Below, in pieces: positions 17,457 to 27,554 of a DNA stretch of 64,000 nucleotides. This DNA is from JBFHIZ01 sp963666475 (GTDB lineage Bacteria > Bacillota > Clostridia > Lachnospirales > Lachnospiraceae). The stretch is taken from positions 744,001-808,000 of the forward strand of contig OY762821.2 of assembly GCA_963666475.2 (NCBI GenBank). The letters are read 5' to 3'. The first letter of the stretch is position 1, and every line of letters starts with the position of its first letter. A program made the position numbers and the translations under genes. Below the pieces are notes generated by a model. That model made no database searches and had not been told where the DNA came from. It saw only the letters and a program-made list of their open reading frames with translations.

Positions 17457-18128
17457 ATGGATTTTTTCCCGTTGTGGAATTCGCTTAGAATTTCTTTACT
17501 AGCGTCAATCATCACGTTCTTTCTTGGGATCTTTTTTGCGTATTATGTTGTGAAACTTCCAGGAATTTGGAAAGGAATCATAGATACGATACTTACCATT
17601 CCCATGGTATTACCCCCTACGGTCGTAGGGTTCTTGATTTTAAAAATTATTTCACCCAAAAGTGCACTGGGTACTTTGGCAAAACAGTATTTCGATCTGA
17701 CACTTACGATGAAATGGTATACAGCAATTCTTGCAGTTGTTGTTGTGACATTCCCTCTGATGTATCGTACCGCAAGGAGTTCTTTTGAGGCTTTCGACCC
17801 GAACTTAATTGCGGCAGGAAAAACGCTATGTCTATCGAACACATTTATTTTTTGGAAAATAATCATACCGAATTGCAAAGCAGGGATCAGCGCTGGAGTA
17901 GTATTGGCATTTGCAAGAGGTCTTGGGGAATATGGTGCGACAAGTATGGTCGCCGGATATATTGCAGACCGGACAGCGACCATTTCAACGACGGTTGCTT
18001 TTTTCTGGAAAACCAATCAAGATGCAGAGGCAATGAAATGGGTGCTGATTAATCTAGCCATATCCTTCGTGGTGATGCTTGCTGTGAATGTATTTGAGAA
18101 ACGTGTTTCTTTTGGAAGGGGGCGATAG
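17457..18128 (+). CDS. modB: Molybdate ABC transporter permease ModB
   Basis: The 223-residue inner-membrane permease has about five hydrophobic segments. It carries the ModB motifs TIPMVLPPTVVGF and, in the loop that contacts the ATPase, ARGLGEYGATSMVAG. I choose ATG 17457 (TGGAGGTG upstream) over an in-frame ATG at 17418 without a site. It lies between the permuted modA and modC, giving a complete molybdate importer that would supply molybdenum for FeMo-co. Confidence 0.93.
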   Translation: MDFFPLWNSLRISLLASIITFFLGIFFAYYVVKLPGIWKGIIDTILTIPMVLPPTVVGFLILKIISPKSALGTLAKQYFDLTLTMKWYTAILAVVVVTFPLMYRTARSSFEAFDPNLIAAGKTLCLSNTFIFWKIIIPNCKAGISAGVVLAFARGLGEYGATSMVAGYIADRTATISTTVAFFWKTNQDAEAMKWVLINLAISFVVMLAVNVFEKRVSFGRGR

Positions 18129-18130
18129 TT

Positions 18131-19168
18131 ATGTCATTGTATTGCGACATTAAAAAGAGGCTTGGTAAATTTTCTCTTTCTATTTCCTTTGAAGCAAACG
18201 ACGAGACCGTTGCGCTTATGGGTGCGTCTGGTTGCGGTAAGAGCATGACTCTTAAATGCATCGCCGGAATTGAAACACCGGATGAAGGGAAAATTGTGAT
18301 TAACGGGGTGACCGTGTTTGACTCTGAGAAAAAAATTAATTTACCACCTGGGAAAAGAAGAACAGGTTATTTGTTTCAAGATTTTGCACTGTTTCCCAAC
18401 ATGACAGTTTGGAAAAATATTGAAGTGGCTTTGCCGAAAGAACAAAAGAGCAGAGTTTCGGAATTGATTGAAGCATTTCATTTAACTGGATTGGAAAATC
18501 ATTATCCAAGCCAATTGTCTGGGGGACAAAAACAGCGTTGTGCTATTGCAAGGATGCTGGGAGCTGACCCACAAATTATCATGTTGGACGAACCATTTTC
18601 TGCTCTCGACAGCTATTTACGTTGGAGTTTGGAACAGGAAATTATGAATGTGATAGAATCTTTTGATAGAACCGTTTTGTTTGTATCTCACAATCGTGAT
18701 GAAGTGTTTCGTGTTAGTGATCGTGTGGTTGTCGTAGATGATGGAAAGAATGAAGAAATCAAAGAAAAACACGCCCTTTATGGACAACCTCAAACCTATG
18801 CAGATGCACTTCTGACTGGATGCAAGAATATTTTGCCGATTGAAATCATCGGTGAAAGAATTTGTGTTCCGGGATATGGAATAGAAATTCATAAGGACCA
18901 TTTGTCTGGTACATATGATTATTTGGGATTTCGAGCACAGCTCATTCGCCCGGGATATGAGGTTCTAGATAGTGATTCGGCCTTGTTTTTTGAATATACG
19001 ATTCAAAAAGTTATTGAGACCGTTTTTACAGTAATCTTAATGGTTAAAATCAATGGTGGCAGTGGTTTGATTCGGTGGGAGGTTTCGAAAGAGAAATATC
19101 CTGAACTTCAAAATCATGCAAACATTTTGGCAATAGAAAAGAAAGATATATTATTATTAAAAAAATAA
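18131..19168 (+). CDS. modC: Molybdate ABC transporter ATPase ModC
   Basis: The 345-residue ABC ATPase starts two bases after modB. It has Walker A GASGCGKS, signature LSGGQKQR, Walker B IIMLDEPFSAL and the H-loop FVSHN. A C-terminal region of about 110 residues has MOP/TOBE-like strands, as in ModC. It probably ends the nif-mod transcript, and a perfect palindrome overlaps its stop codon. Confidence 0.92.
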   Translation: MSLYCDIKKRLGKFSLSISFEANDETVALMGASGCGKSMTLKCIAGIETPDEGKIVINGVTVFDSEKKINLPPGKRRTGYLFQDFALFPNMTVWKNIEVALPKEQKSRVSELIEAFHLTGLENHYPSQLSGGQKQRCAIARMLGADPQIIMLDEPFSALDSYLRWSLEQEIMNVIESFDRTVLFVSHNRDEVFRVSDRVVVVDDGKNEEIKEKHALYGQPQTYADALLTGCKNILPIEIIGERICVPGYGIEIHKDHLSGTYDYLGFRAQLIRPGYEVLDSDSALFFEYTIQKVIETVFTVILMVKINGGSGLIRWEVSKEKYPELQNHANILAIEKKDILLLKK

Positions 19169-19197
19169 GCTGGTCAATGATCATTGACCAGCTTATT
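19164..19197. terminator. Convergent terminator between modC and the AraC gene
   Basis: A perfect 34-base palindrome (17-bp arms) covers the modC stop (19166-19168) and the opposing stop (19174-19176). On the minus strand it is followed by a T-rich tract. The plus-strand exit is not T-rich, so it is a better terminator for the regulator gene. Confidence 0.75.
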
Positions 19198-20037
19198 TGA
19201 AAAAAGGTCACGGTACTCTGTTGGAGAAAGTTCCGTGATTTTTTTAAATGCAATGGAAAAACTTCTGCTGTTGTTAAATCCAACATTTGATGCAATTTGC
19301 GAAATGGTGTGATTTGTAACGGCAAGCTGTGTTTTTGCGATGTCTATTTTACGATTCAAGACATATTGTTTTAATGTGATCCCACTTGCTTTTTTAAAAA
19401 AAGTAATAATGTATTTTTTATTGTAATTGAAATATAGAGCAAGATCCTCAACCTTAAGTTCTTCGTTGATATGAAAATCAATATATTTTTTTATGTCATC
19501 GTATACTGGAGGTGTTCTGAATCTTGAGAGATCATTTTTGTCATATAAAAATTGGTTTGAGAGCTCGTTGATAATATCCGTGCATAAATAGGAATCGGTG
19601 ATGCTGTCATGGTATCGGCATGTTGTGTCAATCAAATGTTGCATCAGAATCATGATTCGTTCTTGAAAAAGCATTTGATGTTGCATTGGTAAAATGGCTT
19701 CTGATGGGTTCTTTTTGTATTCTTTTAATGATTTGGAAATGAATTGCTCTGCACCTACTAAACTTACATCATAGGAGAAGTGCAACCAATAAAATTCGCA
19801 AATTCCAGGTGCGATGCCGTGCTGATTTTCGCAAGGTCCCATAATTAAATATTCACCTTCTTTTACGTGGTATTCCTCAGTATCATCTGCAATGTGTAAA
19901 ATCCCTTTGGTAACAATGAAAAGTTCAAAATCGGTAAGCTCTCGTGAAAGATGGATCCATTGTTCGGTAGGGGAGATAAATTTTCCACACAGATGAAAGT
20001 GCAGTGGTCTATTGATTTGAAAGCGTAAACAATTCAA
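19174..20037 (-). CDS. AraC-family transcriptional regulator
   Basis: The 287-residue protein has an N-terminal cupin-like effector domain (FELFIVTKGILHI, GEYLIMGP) and a C-terminal pair of helix-turn-helix motifs (LKVEDLALYFNYNKKYI, TISQIASNVGFNNSRSFSIAFKK). These are typical of sugar-responsive AraC regulators. Translation starts with TTG at 20037 after AAAGGAG. Effector and targets are unknown. The nearest divergent gene is the chemoreceptor at 20303, and a link to the nif or mod genes is not shown. Confidence 0.9.
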   Translation of the reverse strand: MNCLRFQINRPLHFHLCGKFISPTEQWIHLSRELTDFELFIVTKGILHIADDTEEYHVKEGEYLIMGPCENQHGIAPGICEFYWLHFSYDVSLVGAEQFISKSLKEYKKNPSEAILPMQHQMLFQERIMILMQHLIDTTCRYHDSITDSYLCTDIINELSNQFLYDKNDLSRFRTPPVYDDIKKYIDFHINEELKVEDLALYFNYNKKYIITFFKKASGITLKQYVLNRKIDIAKTQLAVTNHTISQIASNVGFNNSRSFSIAFKKITELSPTEYRDLFSNKLVNDH

Positions 20038-20302
20038 ATAGAACTCCTTTCTGTATCAAAGATACAAATCCCATTTAAAGCTATTATATTTAAAACAACG
20101 AAGAATTACAACGAAATGAAATAAAAAAGAATCGTAAATATTTATACATTTTTTGTAGGAAATCAAACATATATCGAGATAAAATTGTCCTCCGTAAAAA
20201 AACAATAAAAAACATTAAATTATCCATATACATTCCGTAGTTTCACAACTTGTAATGCATTACACTTATGGCGAAACGAATAAAGCATACGGAGAGATGG
20301 TA

Positions 20303-22012
20303 ATGATGAAAAAGCATGTAAAGATTACTCAGAAAATGATAAGTTCATTTCTTATGGTTGCGTTCATGGTCGTAGTCGTAGGTGGATTTAGCTTAAGGGA
20401 CATGAATACGATGAATGAGCATAGCCTGGAAATGCAAGATGAAATGCTTGGAGCAGTAAGCCAGATGAAGGATATGAAGATCAATCTAGGGTCAGCAATG
20501 TTACACTTAAGTAATATGCTAGGTGCTGAAGTGGAGAATGAAATTGAGAAGTATCAGGAACTTATTCATGATGAATTGTCTCAAAATGAAGTCTTATTAG
20601 ATCATCTTTCTTTGTATGAAATGTCGGAAGATGAGTATTCGATCTATCAAAACATTCTTGAAAAAAATGAGTACTTCATGACACAAATTAATCATATGAC
20701 GAATGAAATTACAATTTATACGGTAGATTCCTATAGTGGGAAGTATAGCATTATACGTTCCTTAAAAGAAGATTTAGAAAAGCAAATAGACAAATTAATT
20801 TCTTTTAATGAAGAGCAAGTAATTGTAATATCAAACATGAATGAAGAGATTTTCAGAAATGCAAGAATTCGAATGCTGGTCCTTACGATAATCGGAATTT
20901 TGATATCTCTAGTACTTGGTATGTTTCTATCGACATGGATTGCCAGGAGACTGCGTCGTGTGTCATCATTTGCGGAAGAGCTGGGGGAAGGGATTTTTAC
21001 AGATCAATTAAAAATAGTTAAAAATGATGAAATTGGAATGGTTGGAATGTCTCTAAATAATGCAACAGAAAAGATGCGGGGTTTGATTCGTGGCGTAATT
21101 CATGAAATCCATGAAATGAGTGCTTCTAGTCAGGAACTTTCTGCGACTACGGAAGAGCTTCTAGAGGGGATGGAAAAAATAAAATATGTCACAGGAGGAA
21201 TTACCGCTGGTGCAGAAGAGATGTCACAATCGACAAAGGATGCAAAAGAAGTGACGGACGGATTGGTAGGGATGACAGAACATTTTTTACAGCAGGCAAA
21301 AGAGCAAGATGCTACTTCAAAAGAAATTCAGATACGAGCCAAGAAAATTCGAGAAAATGGAACTCTCTCTGTAGAAAAAGCGGAACAAATGTACAAAGAA
21401 AACTATCAGAAAATGTCAAATGCAATCGAAATGGCAAAGGTAGTAAATGAAATCAAAGGAATCACAAATTCTATTTCGGAAATTGCGGAACAGACAGAAC
21501 TACTTTCACTCAATGCGTCAATCGAAGCAGCAAGAGCAGGTGCTGCTGGAAGAGGCTTTGCAGTCGTTGCAGAAGAAATACGCAAACTTTCCGTTGAATC
21601 GACAACTGCGGTAAAAGATATCAATCAAATCATTCTTCAGGTGGATGATGCCATTCGAAATTTGACAACAAGTTCCAATGCAATGCTTATCTATCTTCGT
21701 GACCAGGTAAATCCTGATTATCAGAATTTCGTTGTGGTGGGGGAACAATATGAAGAGGACTCAAATGCATTGAAAATCATGGCAGCTAAAATTACGGATT
21801 TGTCTTCTCAGATGTCTCGTGAAATCGAAAAAGTAGGTCGTTCAATCGATCAGATTACTTCTACGGCAGAAGAGGCAGCGAATGACACAGAGACGATCTT
21901 TGAGCAAATTTCACAGTCCCTGATAGGAATCAATGAAGTAGTACAGGCAACGAAGTCAGGTGCAGAACAAGCTGAAAAATTAGGTCAAATGACGAGTCAG
22001 TTTTCTGTGTGA
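20303..22012 (+). CDS. Methyl-accepting chemotaxis protein
   Basis: The 569-residue chemoreceptor has a membrane segment near the N-terminus, an extracytoplasmic helical bundle of about 160 residues, and a second membrane segment (IGILISLVLGMFL). A HAMP domain and a signalling domain follow, with the conserved tip SIEAARAGAAGRGFAVVAEEI. It would signal to CheA/CheW, absent here. I prefer the ATG at 20303, with GGAGAG 7-9 bases upstream. The 265-base gap before it holds no gene and no obvious sigma-D promoter. Confidence 0.93.
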   Translation: MMKKHVKITQKMISSFLMVAFMVVVVGGFSLRDMNTMNEHSLEMQDEMLGAVSQMKDMKINLGSAMLHLSNMLGAEVENEIEKYQELIHDELSQNEVLLDHLSLYEMSEDEYSIYQNILEKNEYFMTQINHMTNEITIYTVDSYSGKYSIIRSLKEDLEKQIDKLISFNEEQVIVISNMNEEIFRNARIRMLVLTIIGILISLVLGMFLSTWIARRLRRVSSFAEELGEGIFTDQLKIVKNDEIGMVGMSLNNATEKMRGLIRGVIHEIHEMSASSQELSATTEELLEGMEKIKYVTGGITAGAEEMSQSTKDAKEVTDGLVGMTEHFLQQAKEQDATSKEIQIRAKKIRENGTLSVEKAEQMYKENYQKMSNAIEMAKVVNEIKGITNSISEIAEQTELLSLNASIEAARAGAAGRGFAVVAEEIRKLSVESTTAVKDINQIILQVDDAIRNLTTSSNAMLIYLRDQVNPDYQNFVVVGEQYEEDSNALKIMAAKITDLSSQMSREIEKVGRSIDQITSTAEEAANDTETIFEQISQSLIGINEVVQATKSGAEQAEKLGQMTSQFSV

Positions 22013-22097
22013 TTCGTCAATTGATAGATGTGGAAAAACCTTGTAAAATAGCAAGATAAGGTGTGGGTAATTTGACTAGTATTATGGGAGATTGTGG

Positions 22098-23711
22098 ATG
22101 CATAGTATATTTTTAGTAGAAGATGAAATCGCAACACGAGAAGGAATGAAAAATAATGTATCTTGGGAAAAAGAGGGGTTCCGAATTGTTGGGGACGAAA
22201 GTGATGGTGAGCTTGCGTATCCAATGATAGTAAAGGAACAACCGGATATATTAATTACAGACATTAAAATGCCTTTTATGGACGGTCTTGAACTTAGTAA
22301 GATCGTCAAAAAGGAAATGCCAAATATAAAGATTATTATTGTAAGTGGGTATAGCGATTTTTCATATGCACAGGAGGCGATAGACATAGGGGTAAGCGAA
22401 TATCTTCTCAAACCTGTCACCTCTCAAAAACTGATTCGTGCGGTGAAAAATGTGGCTAGTTCTATTGAACAGGAAAAAGAAAATCAGAGAATTCTTGAGG
22501 AGTATTCCAAGTATGAATTTCAACAGCATAGTGAAAAAAGGAATCATTTTTTTCAGATGCTTGTGTCTGGAAAACTATCTTTATTAAAAATTTTAGACGA
22601 AGAAAAAGAACTGGGGATCAATATGGTTGCCAGTGTTTTTCGTGTGTTTTTGTTTCAAATGAACACGAATAATGATGCGTTCGAATATTCAGACGAGCTG
22701 GTGAAAATGGAGGAAGCGATTTCGAATCTTGCTTCGAGAAATGAAAAGCTTGAGGCATTTCGACGTGATAATGATGGTTGGGCCTTTGTACTGATGGGAG
22801 AAACGGAGGACGATTTAGATAAGCAGACCGAGGGATTAAAGAAAGAACTGGTTCGTATCGTAGGTAAGGAGGTTACCTATTTTGGAGGTGTAGGAAGAAC
22901 AGTATATCGTGTGCGTGATGTCAAGCAGTCGTATTTGGATGCAAATCGAGCATTTTCCATGCGTTTCTTCAGTGAACAGAATCAAATTTTGACATATAAT
23001 GACCTACAACATGTGCAAAAAGTCGATCGCCAGATCAATGTTCGAGATTTGAATGTAGAAAAGTTGGATAGCAATCGAATCGATAATTTTTTAAAGAATG
23101 GGATGATTCAGGACGTCAATGATTTTGTGGAAAGTTATTTGTATGAAATCGGAACCAATGCGATGAATTCTCTATTGTTTCGGCAATACATCCTATTGGA
23201 TAGTTATTTTAGTGTTGTCAAATTTTTAAAACAGTTAAACTATGAAACGGATGAAATAGAAACAATTTCGAAAATGATACACTGTGAAGAGGCAACTTCC
23301 GTGAATTTTGAGAGCTGTGTCTCGATTTTTAAAGAAATGCTGGAAAAAGCGATTGAACTAAGGAATTTCAGCTCGAGTCAGAAATACGCCGGATTGACCA
23401 AGAAGGCAAAAGAGTATATGAAACAACACTACATGGATGGAGAACTATCTTTAAATACCGTTGCTTCTTATGTAAATGTAAGTCCGAATTATTTCAGTTC
23501 GTTGTTTAATCAAGAAGAAAATATGACTTTTATAGAGTATTTAACAAAAATAAGAATTGAAAAAGCAAAAGAGTACTTACGTTGTACCAACAAAAAAATA
23601 ACGGAAATCGGATATGATGTTGGGTATCAGGATTCTCATTATTTTAGTTTTGTGTTTAAAAAAGTACAGGATTGTACACCGAAAGAATACAGAAACAAGG
23701 GGACACTGTAA
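22098..23711 (+). CDS. Response regulator with AraC-type output (YesN-like)
   Basis: The 537-residue protein has an N-terminal receiver (FLVEDEIATREGM, phosphoacceptor near D54 in ILITDIKMPFMDG, LLKPV). A long linker follows, then a C-terminal AraC-type HTH (LNTVASYVNVSPNYFSSLF, EIGYDVGYQDSHYFSFVFKK). ATG 22098 has GGGAG 7 bases upstream. It is followed two bases later by its kinase, then by sugar-binding proteins and an ABC importer that it presumably controls. Confidence 0.92.
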   Translation: MHSIFLVEDEIATREGMKNNVSWEKEGFRIVGDESDGELAYPMIVKEQPDILITDIKMPFMDGLELSKIVKKEMPNIKIIIVSGYSDFSYAQEAIDIGVSEYLLKPVTSQKLIRAVKNVASSIEQEKENQRILEEYSKYEFQQHSEKRNHFFQMLVSGKLSLLKILDEEKELGINMVASVFRVFLFQMNTNNDAFEYSDELVKMEEAISNLASRNEKLEAFRRDNDGWAFVLMGETEDDLDKQTEGLKKELVRIVGKEVTYFGGVGRTVYRVRDVKQSYLDANRAFSMRFFSEQNQILTYNDLQHVQKVDRQINVRDLNVEKLDSNRIDNFLKNGMIQDVNDFVESYLYEIGTNAMNSLLFRQYILLDSYFSVVKFLKQLNYETDEIETISKMIHCEEATSVNFESCVSIFKEMLEKAIELRNFSSSQKYAGLTKKAKEYMKQHYMDGELSLNTVASYVNVSPNYFSSLFNQEENMTFIEYLTKIRIEKAKEYLRCTNKKITEIGYDVGYQDSHYFSFVFKKVQDCTPKEYRNKGTL

Positions 23712-23713
23712 AT

Positions 23714-25240
23714 ATGGAAAAAAAACAGAAGGAGATTGCTGGTTTTTTGTCTTTGAAAGCAAAAATGTTTTTTGTAGCAATCATTATTATCCTACCCATG
23801 ATCGTGCTGTCCATCTATCAGATTGCAGCTCTTCAAAGTTACAGTACGGCCTATGATCGAATTGTAAGAAGTATCACCTATGCAAACAATTACAATTTGA
23901 ATTTTAAAGATCAGATGGATGAAAGTATGTATAAACTTGTGGTTGAGGCAGAAACGTTCGATACGATTTCTGAGAGCGATGATTTATATGATCCATATCT
24001 ACTCATTGATGCTGCAAGAGAGAACTTCACCTATCTTCAGGATGAGTCGACCAATTCAAAGAGTCTTACATGGATTTCACGTATTCTTCATGATTTGGAT
24101 ACATTAGAAGACCGTATCACAGAAATTAAGACAAATCTTGACCAGGGTGGAATGTATGAAGAGAATCTAGAAATGCTGGAATCCGATATTTACATTCTTA
24201 CGGAACTTCTTCAGGAAGAGATTCAGTATTATATCTATTATGAGTCCCAGAATTTTGAGGCATATCGCCAGATTCTAAGTGATAAGGTCGGAAATGTAAT
24301 TTTGACCATGGTTATTTCACTGGGATCCATTTTAATTATCTCCGTACTATCGAATATTTTGCTGGCAAAAAGTATTACACATCCAATTAGCAAGTTGTGT
24401 GAAAAGACTGGACAGATAGCCAAAGGGGATTTTTCGGTGCGAGCAACCTGCGATAGTAAAGATGAGATCGAGGTGCTTGCGGATAGTTTCAACTATATGG
24501 CTGGGAAATTAGAAATGCAGATGGAAAAAATTCGTCAGGAGCAGGAGAATTTACGAAATACAGAACTGAAATTATTACAGACACAGATCAATCCACATTT
24601 TCTTTATAATACTTTAGATACGATCATTTGGATGATTGAAGGAAAGCAAAATGAAGAAGCCATAGACATGATCGAATCACTTTCCTTATTTTTTCGTATT
24701 GTTGTTAGTAAAGGCAGGGACTATATTTCTATTCGAGAAGAAGAACTTCATATAGAGAGCTATCTTCGCATCCAGCAATCCAGATACAAAGATATTTTAG
24801 ACTATGAAATTGATATTCCAGATGAACTTTATGCATATCAGACTTTAAAACTGACCTTACAGCCTCTTATTGAGAACTCTTTATATCATGGAATCAAAAT
24901 GCTTCGTAAAAAGGGAAAGATTACGATCAAAGGAGAATTGGATGGAGACAAAATCCATCTTTATGTGATTGATAATGGGGTCGGTATGAGCAAAGAGATT
25001 CGTGAATATCTTCAAAATGCAATGAAACATCCAGAAAATAATCCAAGTGCAGGATTTGGTCTTACGAATGTGGACGAGCGAATCAAATTAAATTATGGTG
25101 AAAACTTTGGTGTAGAAATATTAGAAACGATGGAGCAGGGAACGACGATTTGCGTTACGATACCAGCAATCAAAATACAAAAAGATGATAATCAAACAAA
25201 GATGCAGATTAGACGGATAAAGGAAGGTGAGTTTGCTTGA
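23714..25240 (+). CDS. Sensor histidine kinase (YesM/LytS-type)
   Basis: The 508-residue kinase has two membrane segments flanking an extracytoplasmic sensor, then HAMP, then a His_kinase domain with QINPHFLYNTLD (phospho-His near 295) and the N-box QPLIENSLYHGI. A GFGLTNVDERI G-box follows. ATG 23714 starts just after the response regulator. Its end overlaps the TTG start of the next lipoprotein gene, so the sensed ligand may be delivered by that binding protein. Confidence 0.92.
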   Translation: MEKKQKEIAGFLSLKAKMFFVAIIIILPMIVLSIYQIAALQSYSTAYDRIVRSITYANNYNLNFKDQMDESMYKLVVEAETFDTISESDDLYDPYLLIDAARENFTYLQDESTNSKSLTWISRILHDLDTLEDRITEIKTNLDQGGMYEENLEMLESDIYILTELLQEEIQYYIYYESQNFEAYRQILSDKVGNVILTMVISLGSILIISVLSNILLAKSITHPISKLCEKTGQIAKGDFSVRATCDSKDEIEVLADSFNYMAGKLEMQMEKIRQEQENLRNTELKLLQTQINPHFLYNTLDTIIWMIEGKQNEEAIDMIESLSLFFRIVVSKGRDYISIREEELHIESYLRIQQSRYKDILDYEIDIPDELYAYQTLKLTLQPLIENSLYHGIKMLRKKGKITIKGELDGDKIHLYVIDNGVGMSKEIREYLQNAMKHPENNPSAGFGLTNVDERIKLNYGENFGVEILETMEQGTTICVTIPAIKIQKDDNQTKMQIRRIKEGEFA

Positions 25241-26280
25241 AGTACAAAGTGGGGATTGGTTTTGCAGCAGTAGTTGTATTTTTCTTGATCTTAGCAGGGT
25301 GCAGTCTGCAACCACTTGATAATGTGGGGTATTATAACGACGATACGGAAGATATCAACGATAATCTGATTGATGTTGGGTTTTCCCAACTTGGTTCAGA
25401 ATCGGATTGGAGGACTGCAAATACAAAGTCAATACAGGAGTCACTGACTGTAGAAAACGGATTTAATCTAATCTTTTCAAATGGAAGACAAAAACAGGAA
25501 AACCAAATCAAAGCAGTTCGAAGTTTCATTTCACAAGAGGTAGATTATATTGTGATTGCACCAGTGACAGAGACGGGATGGGACACTGTTTTAAAAGAAG
25601 CAAAAGAAGCGGACATTCCGGTAATTATTGTAGACCGTATGGTAGATGTGGAAGATGATAGTTTATATGTGACGCACATTGGTTCGGATTTGGTAGCAGA
25701 AGGTGAAAAAGCGGGAAAATGGCTGGAAGATTATATTGACTCTATCAGTGAACGAAAGAAAAGTGAGATGATGCAGGACGGCATTTTGAATATTGTTATT
25801 TTGGAAGGTACCATCAATTCATCAGCCCAACTTGGTCGAACCAAAGGATTTTTATCTGTTGCATCTGCTCATGAAGAGTGGAATATTCTGGCAAGCGAGA
25901 GTGGAGACTTTACAAAAGCAAAAGGAAAAGAGGTCATGGAGCAGTATTTGAAGCAATTTCCAGATATAGACGTTCTGATCTCTCAAAATGATAATATGAC
26001 CTTTGGTGCAATTGAAGCCATTCAAAAAGCTGGAAGAACTTGTGGAATCGATGGTGAAATTACAATCATATCGTTTGATGCAGTATCTGAGGCTTTTAAT
26101 TATATGGAAAGTGGGTTGATTAATGTAGAGATCGAATGCAATCCGATTCAGGGGGATTTGATTTCTGATGTGATACGTCAGTTAGAACAGGGACATTATG
26201 TAAAGAAAGATATTTACGTGGTGGAAAAAGTTTTTGAAGCAGAAGATGCTCAAGAAGATCGCATTGGAAGAGAATATTAA
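25237..26280 (+). CDS. Sugar-binding lipoprotein 1 (YtfQ-like)
   Basis: The 347-residue periplasmic-binding-protein type I family lipoprotein (lipobox LAGC) carries the YtfQ-type signature GFSQLGSESDWRTANT, then VDYIVIAPVTETGWD and ISQNDNMTFGAIEAI. YtfQ binds galactofuranose, and the ligand here is not proven. The start is a TTG at 25237 overlapping the kinase stop. It is paralogous to the protein at 26449. Coupling to the kinase gene and separation from the transporter by a terminator-like hairpin suggest a sensing role. Confidence 0.85.
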   Translation: MKYKVGIGFAAVVVFFLILAGCSLQPLDNVGYYNDDTEDINDNLIDVGFSQLGSESDWRTANTKSIQESLTVENGFNLIFSNGRQKQENQIKAVRSFISQEVDYIVIAPVTETGWDTVLKEAKEADIPVIIVDRMVDVEDDSLYVTHIGSDLVAEGEKAGKWLEDYIDSISERKKSEMMQDGILNIVILEGTINSSAQLGRTKGFLSVASAHEEWNILASESGDFTKAKGKEVMEQYLKQFPDIDVLISQNDNMTFGAIEAIQKAGRTCGIDGEITIISFDAVSEAFNYMESGLINVEIECNPIQGDLISDVIRQLEQGHYVKKDIYVVEKVFEAEDAQEDRIGREY

Positions 26281-26365
26281 GTATCATAATATATTCTACT
26301 TTTTTCAACAAGAATTGTACAAAAAAATATGAAATATAGTAGAATATGAAAATACTATACAAAAC

Positions 26366-26402
26366 AAAGAAGGATTTCCGTAGTGGAGATTCTTCTTTTT
26401 TT
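26366..26402 (+). terminator. Terminator/attenuator between the two binding-protein genes
   Basis: A 14-bp stem (26366-26379 with 26385-26398, two G-U pairs) with a 5-base loop runs into a T-tract at 26396-26402, 47 bases before the next ATG. It separates the kinase/lipoprotein-1 transcript from the transporter operon or attenuates it. Confidence 0.75.
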
Positions 26403-26448
26403 ATATGGTATAGGAGTAGCATTTATAACAACAAGGAGGGAATTACAA

Positions 26449-27525
26449 ATGAAAAAAAGGTTATTAGCACTTCTATTATGCGCAGGCATGGTAGCAACAA
26501 TGTTAGTCGGATGTGGAAATTCCGATAGCAACAACACCGCAGATACAACAAGCGTAGATACACAAACGGCAGATACAAAAAGCACAGATACTGCAGATAC
26601 AAGTTCTGCTGAAGCAGAACTCATTACTATTGGATTTGCTCAAGTTGGACATGAATCAGACTGGAGAACAGCAAACACGCAGAATTATCAAGATGTATTC
26701 AGCGAAGCAAATGGATATGAATTATATCTTGTAGACTGTGATAATGACAATGCGGCTCAGTTAGAAGCTGTACGTTCATTTATTGAGCAAGATGTTGATT
26801 ATATCATCATTGCACCAATTGAAACTGCTGGATGGGATACTGTACTTCAAGAAGCAAAAGATTCAGGGATTCCTGTAATCATTGCGGATCGTAGTGTAGA
26901 TGCAGACGCTTCCTTATATGCATCAGCAATTCATACTGACATGGTAGCAGAAGGTGAAACTGCAGGAAACTGGCTTGCAGAATACTTAAATGGAGCAGAA
27001 GCTAAAATTCTTGAAATCTCTGGTACGGTAGGTTCTTCAGCAGCACTTGGACGTTCAGAAGGATTCAACAATGTAATGGCAAGTCACAGCGAATGGACCA
27101 TGGTAGATTCACAGTCTGGAGACTTTACACAGAGTGGTGGACAGGAAGTAATGGAATCTTTCTGTAAATCATATGCTGGACAATTCAATGTAGTTGTTTG
27201 CCACAATGACAACGAAGCTTATGGTGCAATGGATGCAATGGATGCAGCTGGTATCACATATGGTGAAGGTGGAGACGTAATTCTTATTTCTTACGATGCT
27301 ACACATGACGGTCTTCAATATACTTTAGATGGAAAAATCAACTGCAACGTTGAATGTAATCCACTTCAGGCAACAACGGTTGCAGGAGTAATACAGGCAA
27401 TTCATGCAGGAGACGCATATGAAGCAGTTACCATCGTTATCGATGAAGCATTTGTATCACCAAGCATTACTAGTGCATATGCAACAACAATGACACAGGC
27501 AGTTTTGGATGCTCGTGCATACTAA
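26449..27525 (+). CDS. Sugar-binding lipoprotein 2 (YtfQ-like)
   Basis: The 358-residue lipoprotein (lipobox LVGC, then an Asp/Thr/Ala-rich linker) has GFAQVGHESDWRTANTQ, VDYIIIAPIETAGWD and VVCHNDNEAYGAMDAMD. It is a YtfQ-type sugar receptor and the likely main receptor for the ABC importer downstream. ATG follows AAGGAGGG. A strong hairpin right after the gene probably boosts its message over that of the membrane components. Confidence 0.9.
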   Translation: MKKRLLALLLCAGMVATMLVGCGNSDSNNTADTTSVDTQTADTKSTDTADTSSAEAELITIGFAQVGHESDWRTANTQNYQDVFSEANGYELYLVDCDNDNAAQLEAVRSFIEQDVDYIIIAPIETAGWDTVLQEAKDSGIPVIIADRSVDADASLYASAIHTDMVAEGETAGNWLAEYLNGAEAKILEISGTVGSSAALGRSEGFNNVMASHSEWTMVDSQSGDFTQSGGQEVMESFCKSYAGQFNVVVCHNDNEAYGAMDAMDAAGITYGEGGDVILISYDATHDGLQYTLDGKINCNVECNPLQATTVAGVIQAIHAGDAYEAVTIVIDEAFVSPSITSAYATTMTQAVLDARAY

Positions 27526-27554
27526 CAAAAATTTGTAACAGAAAGAATATATGG

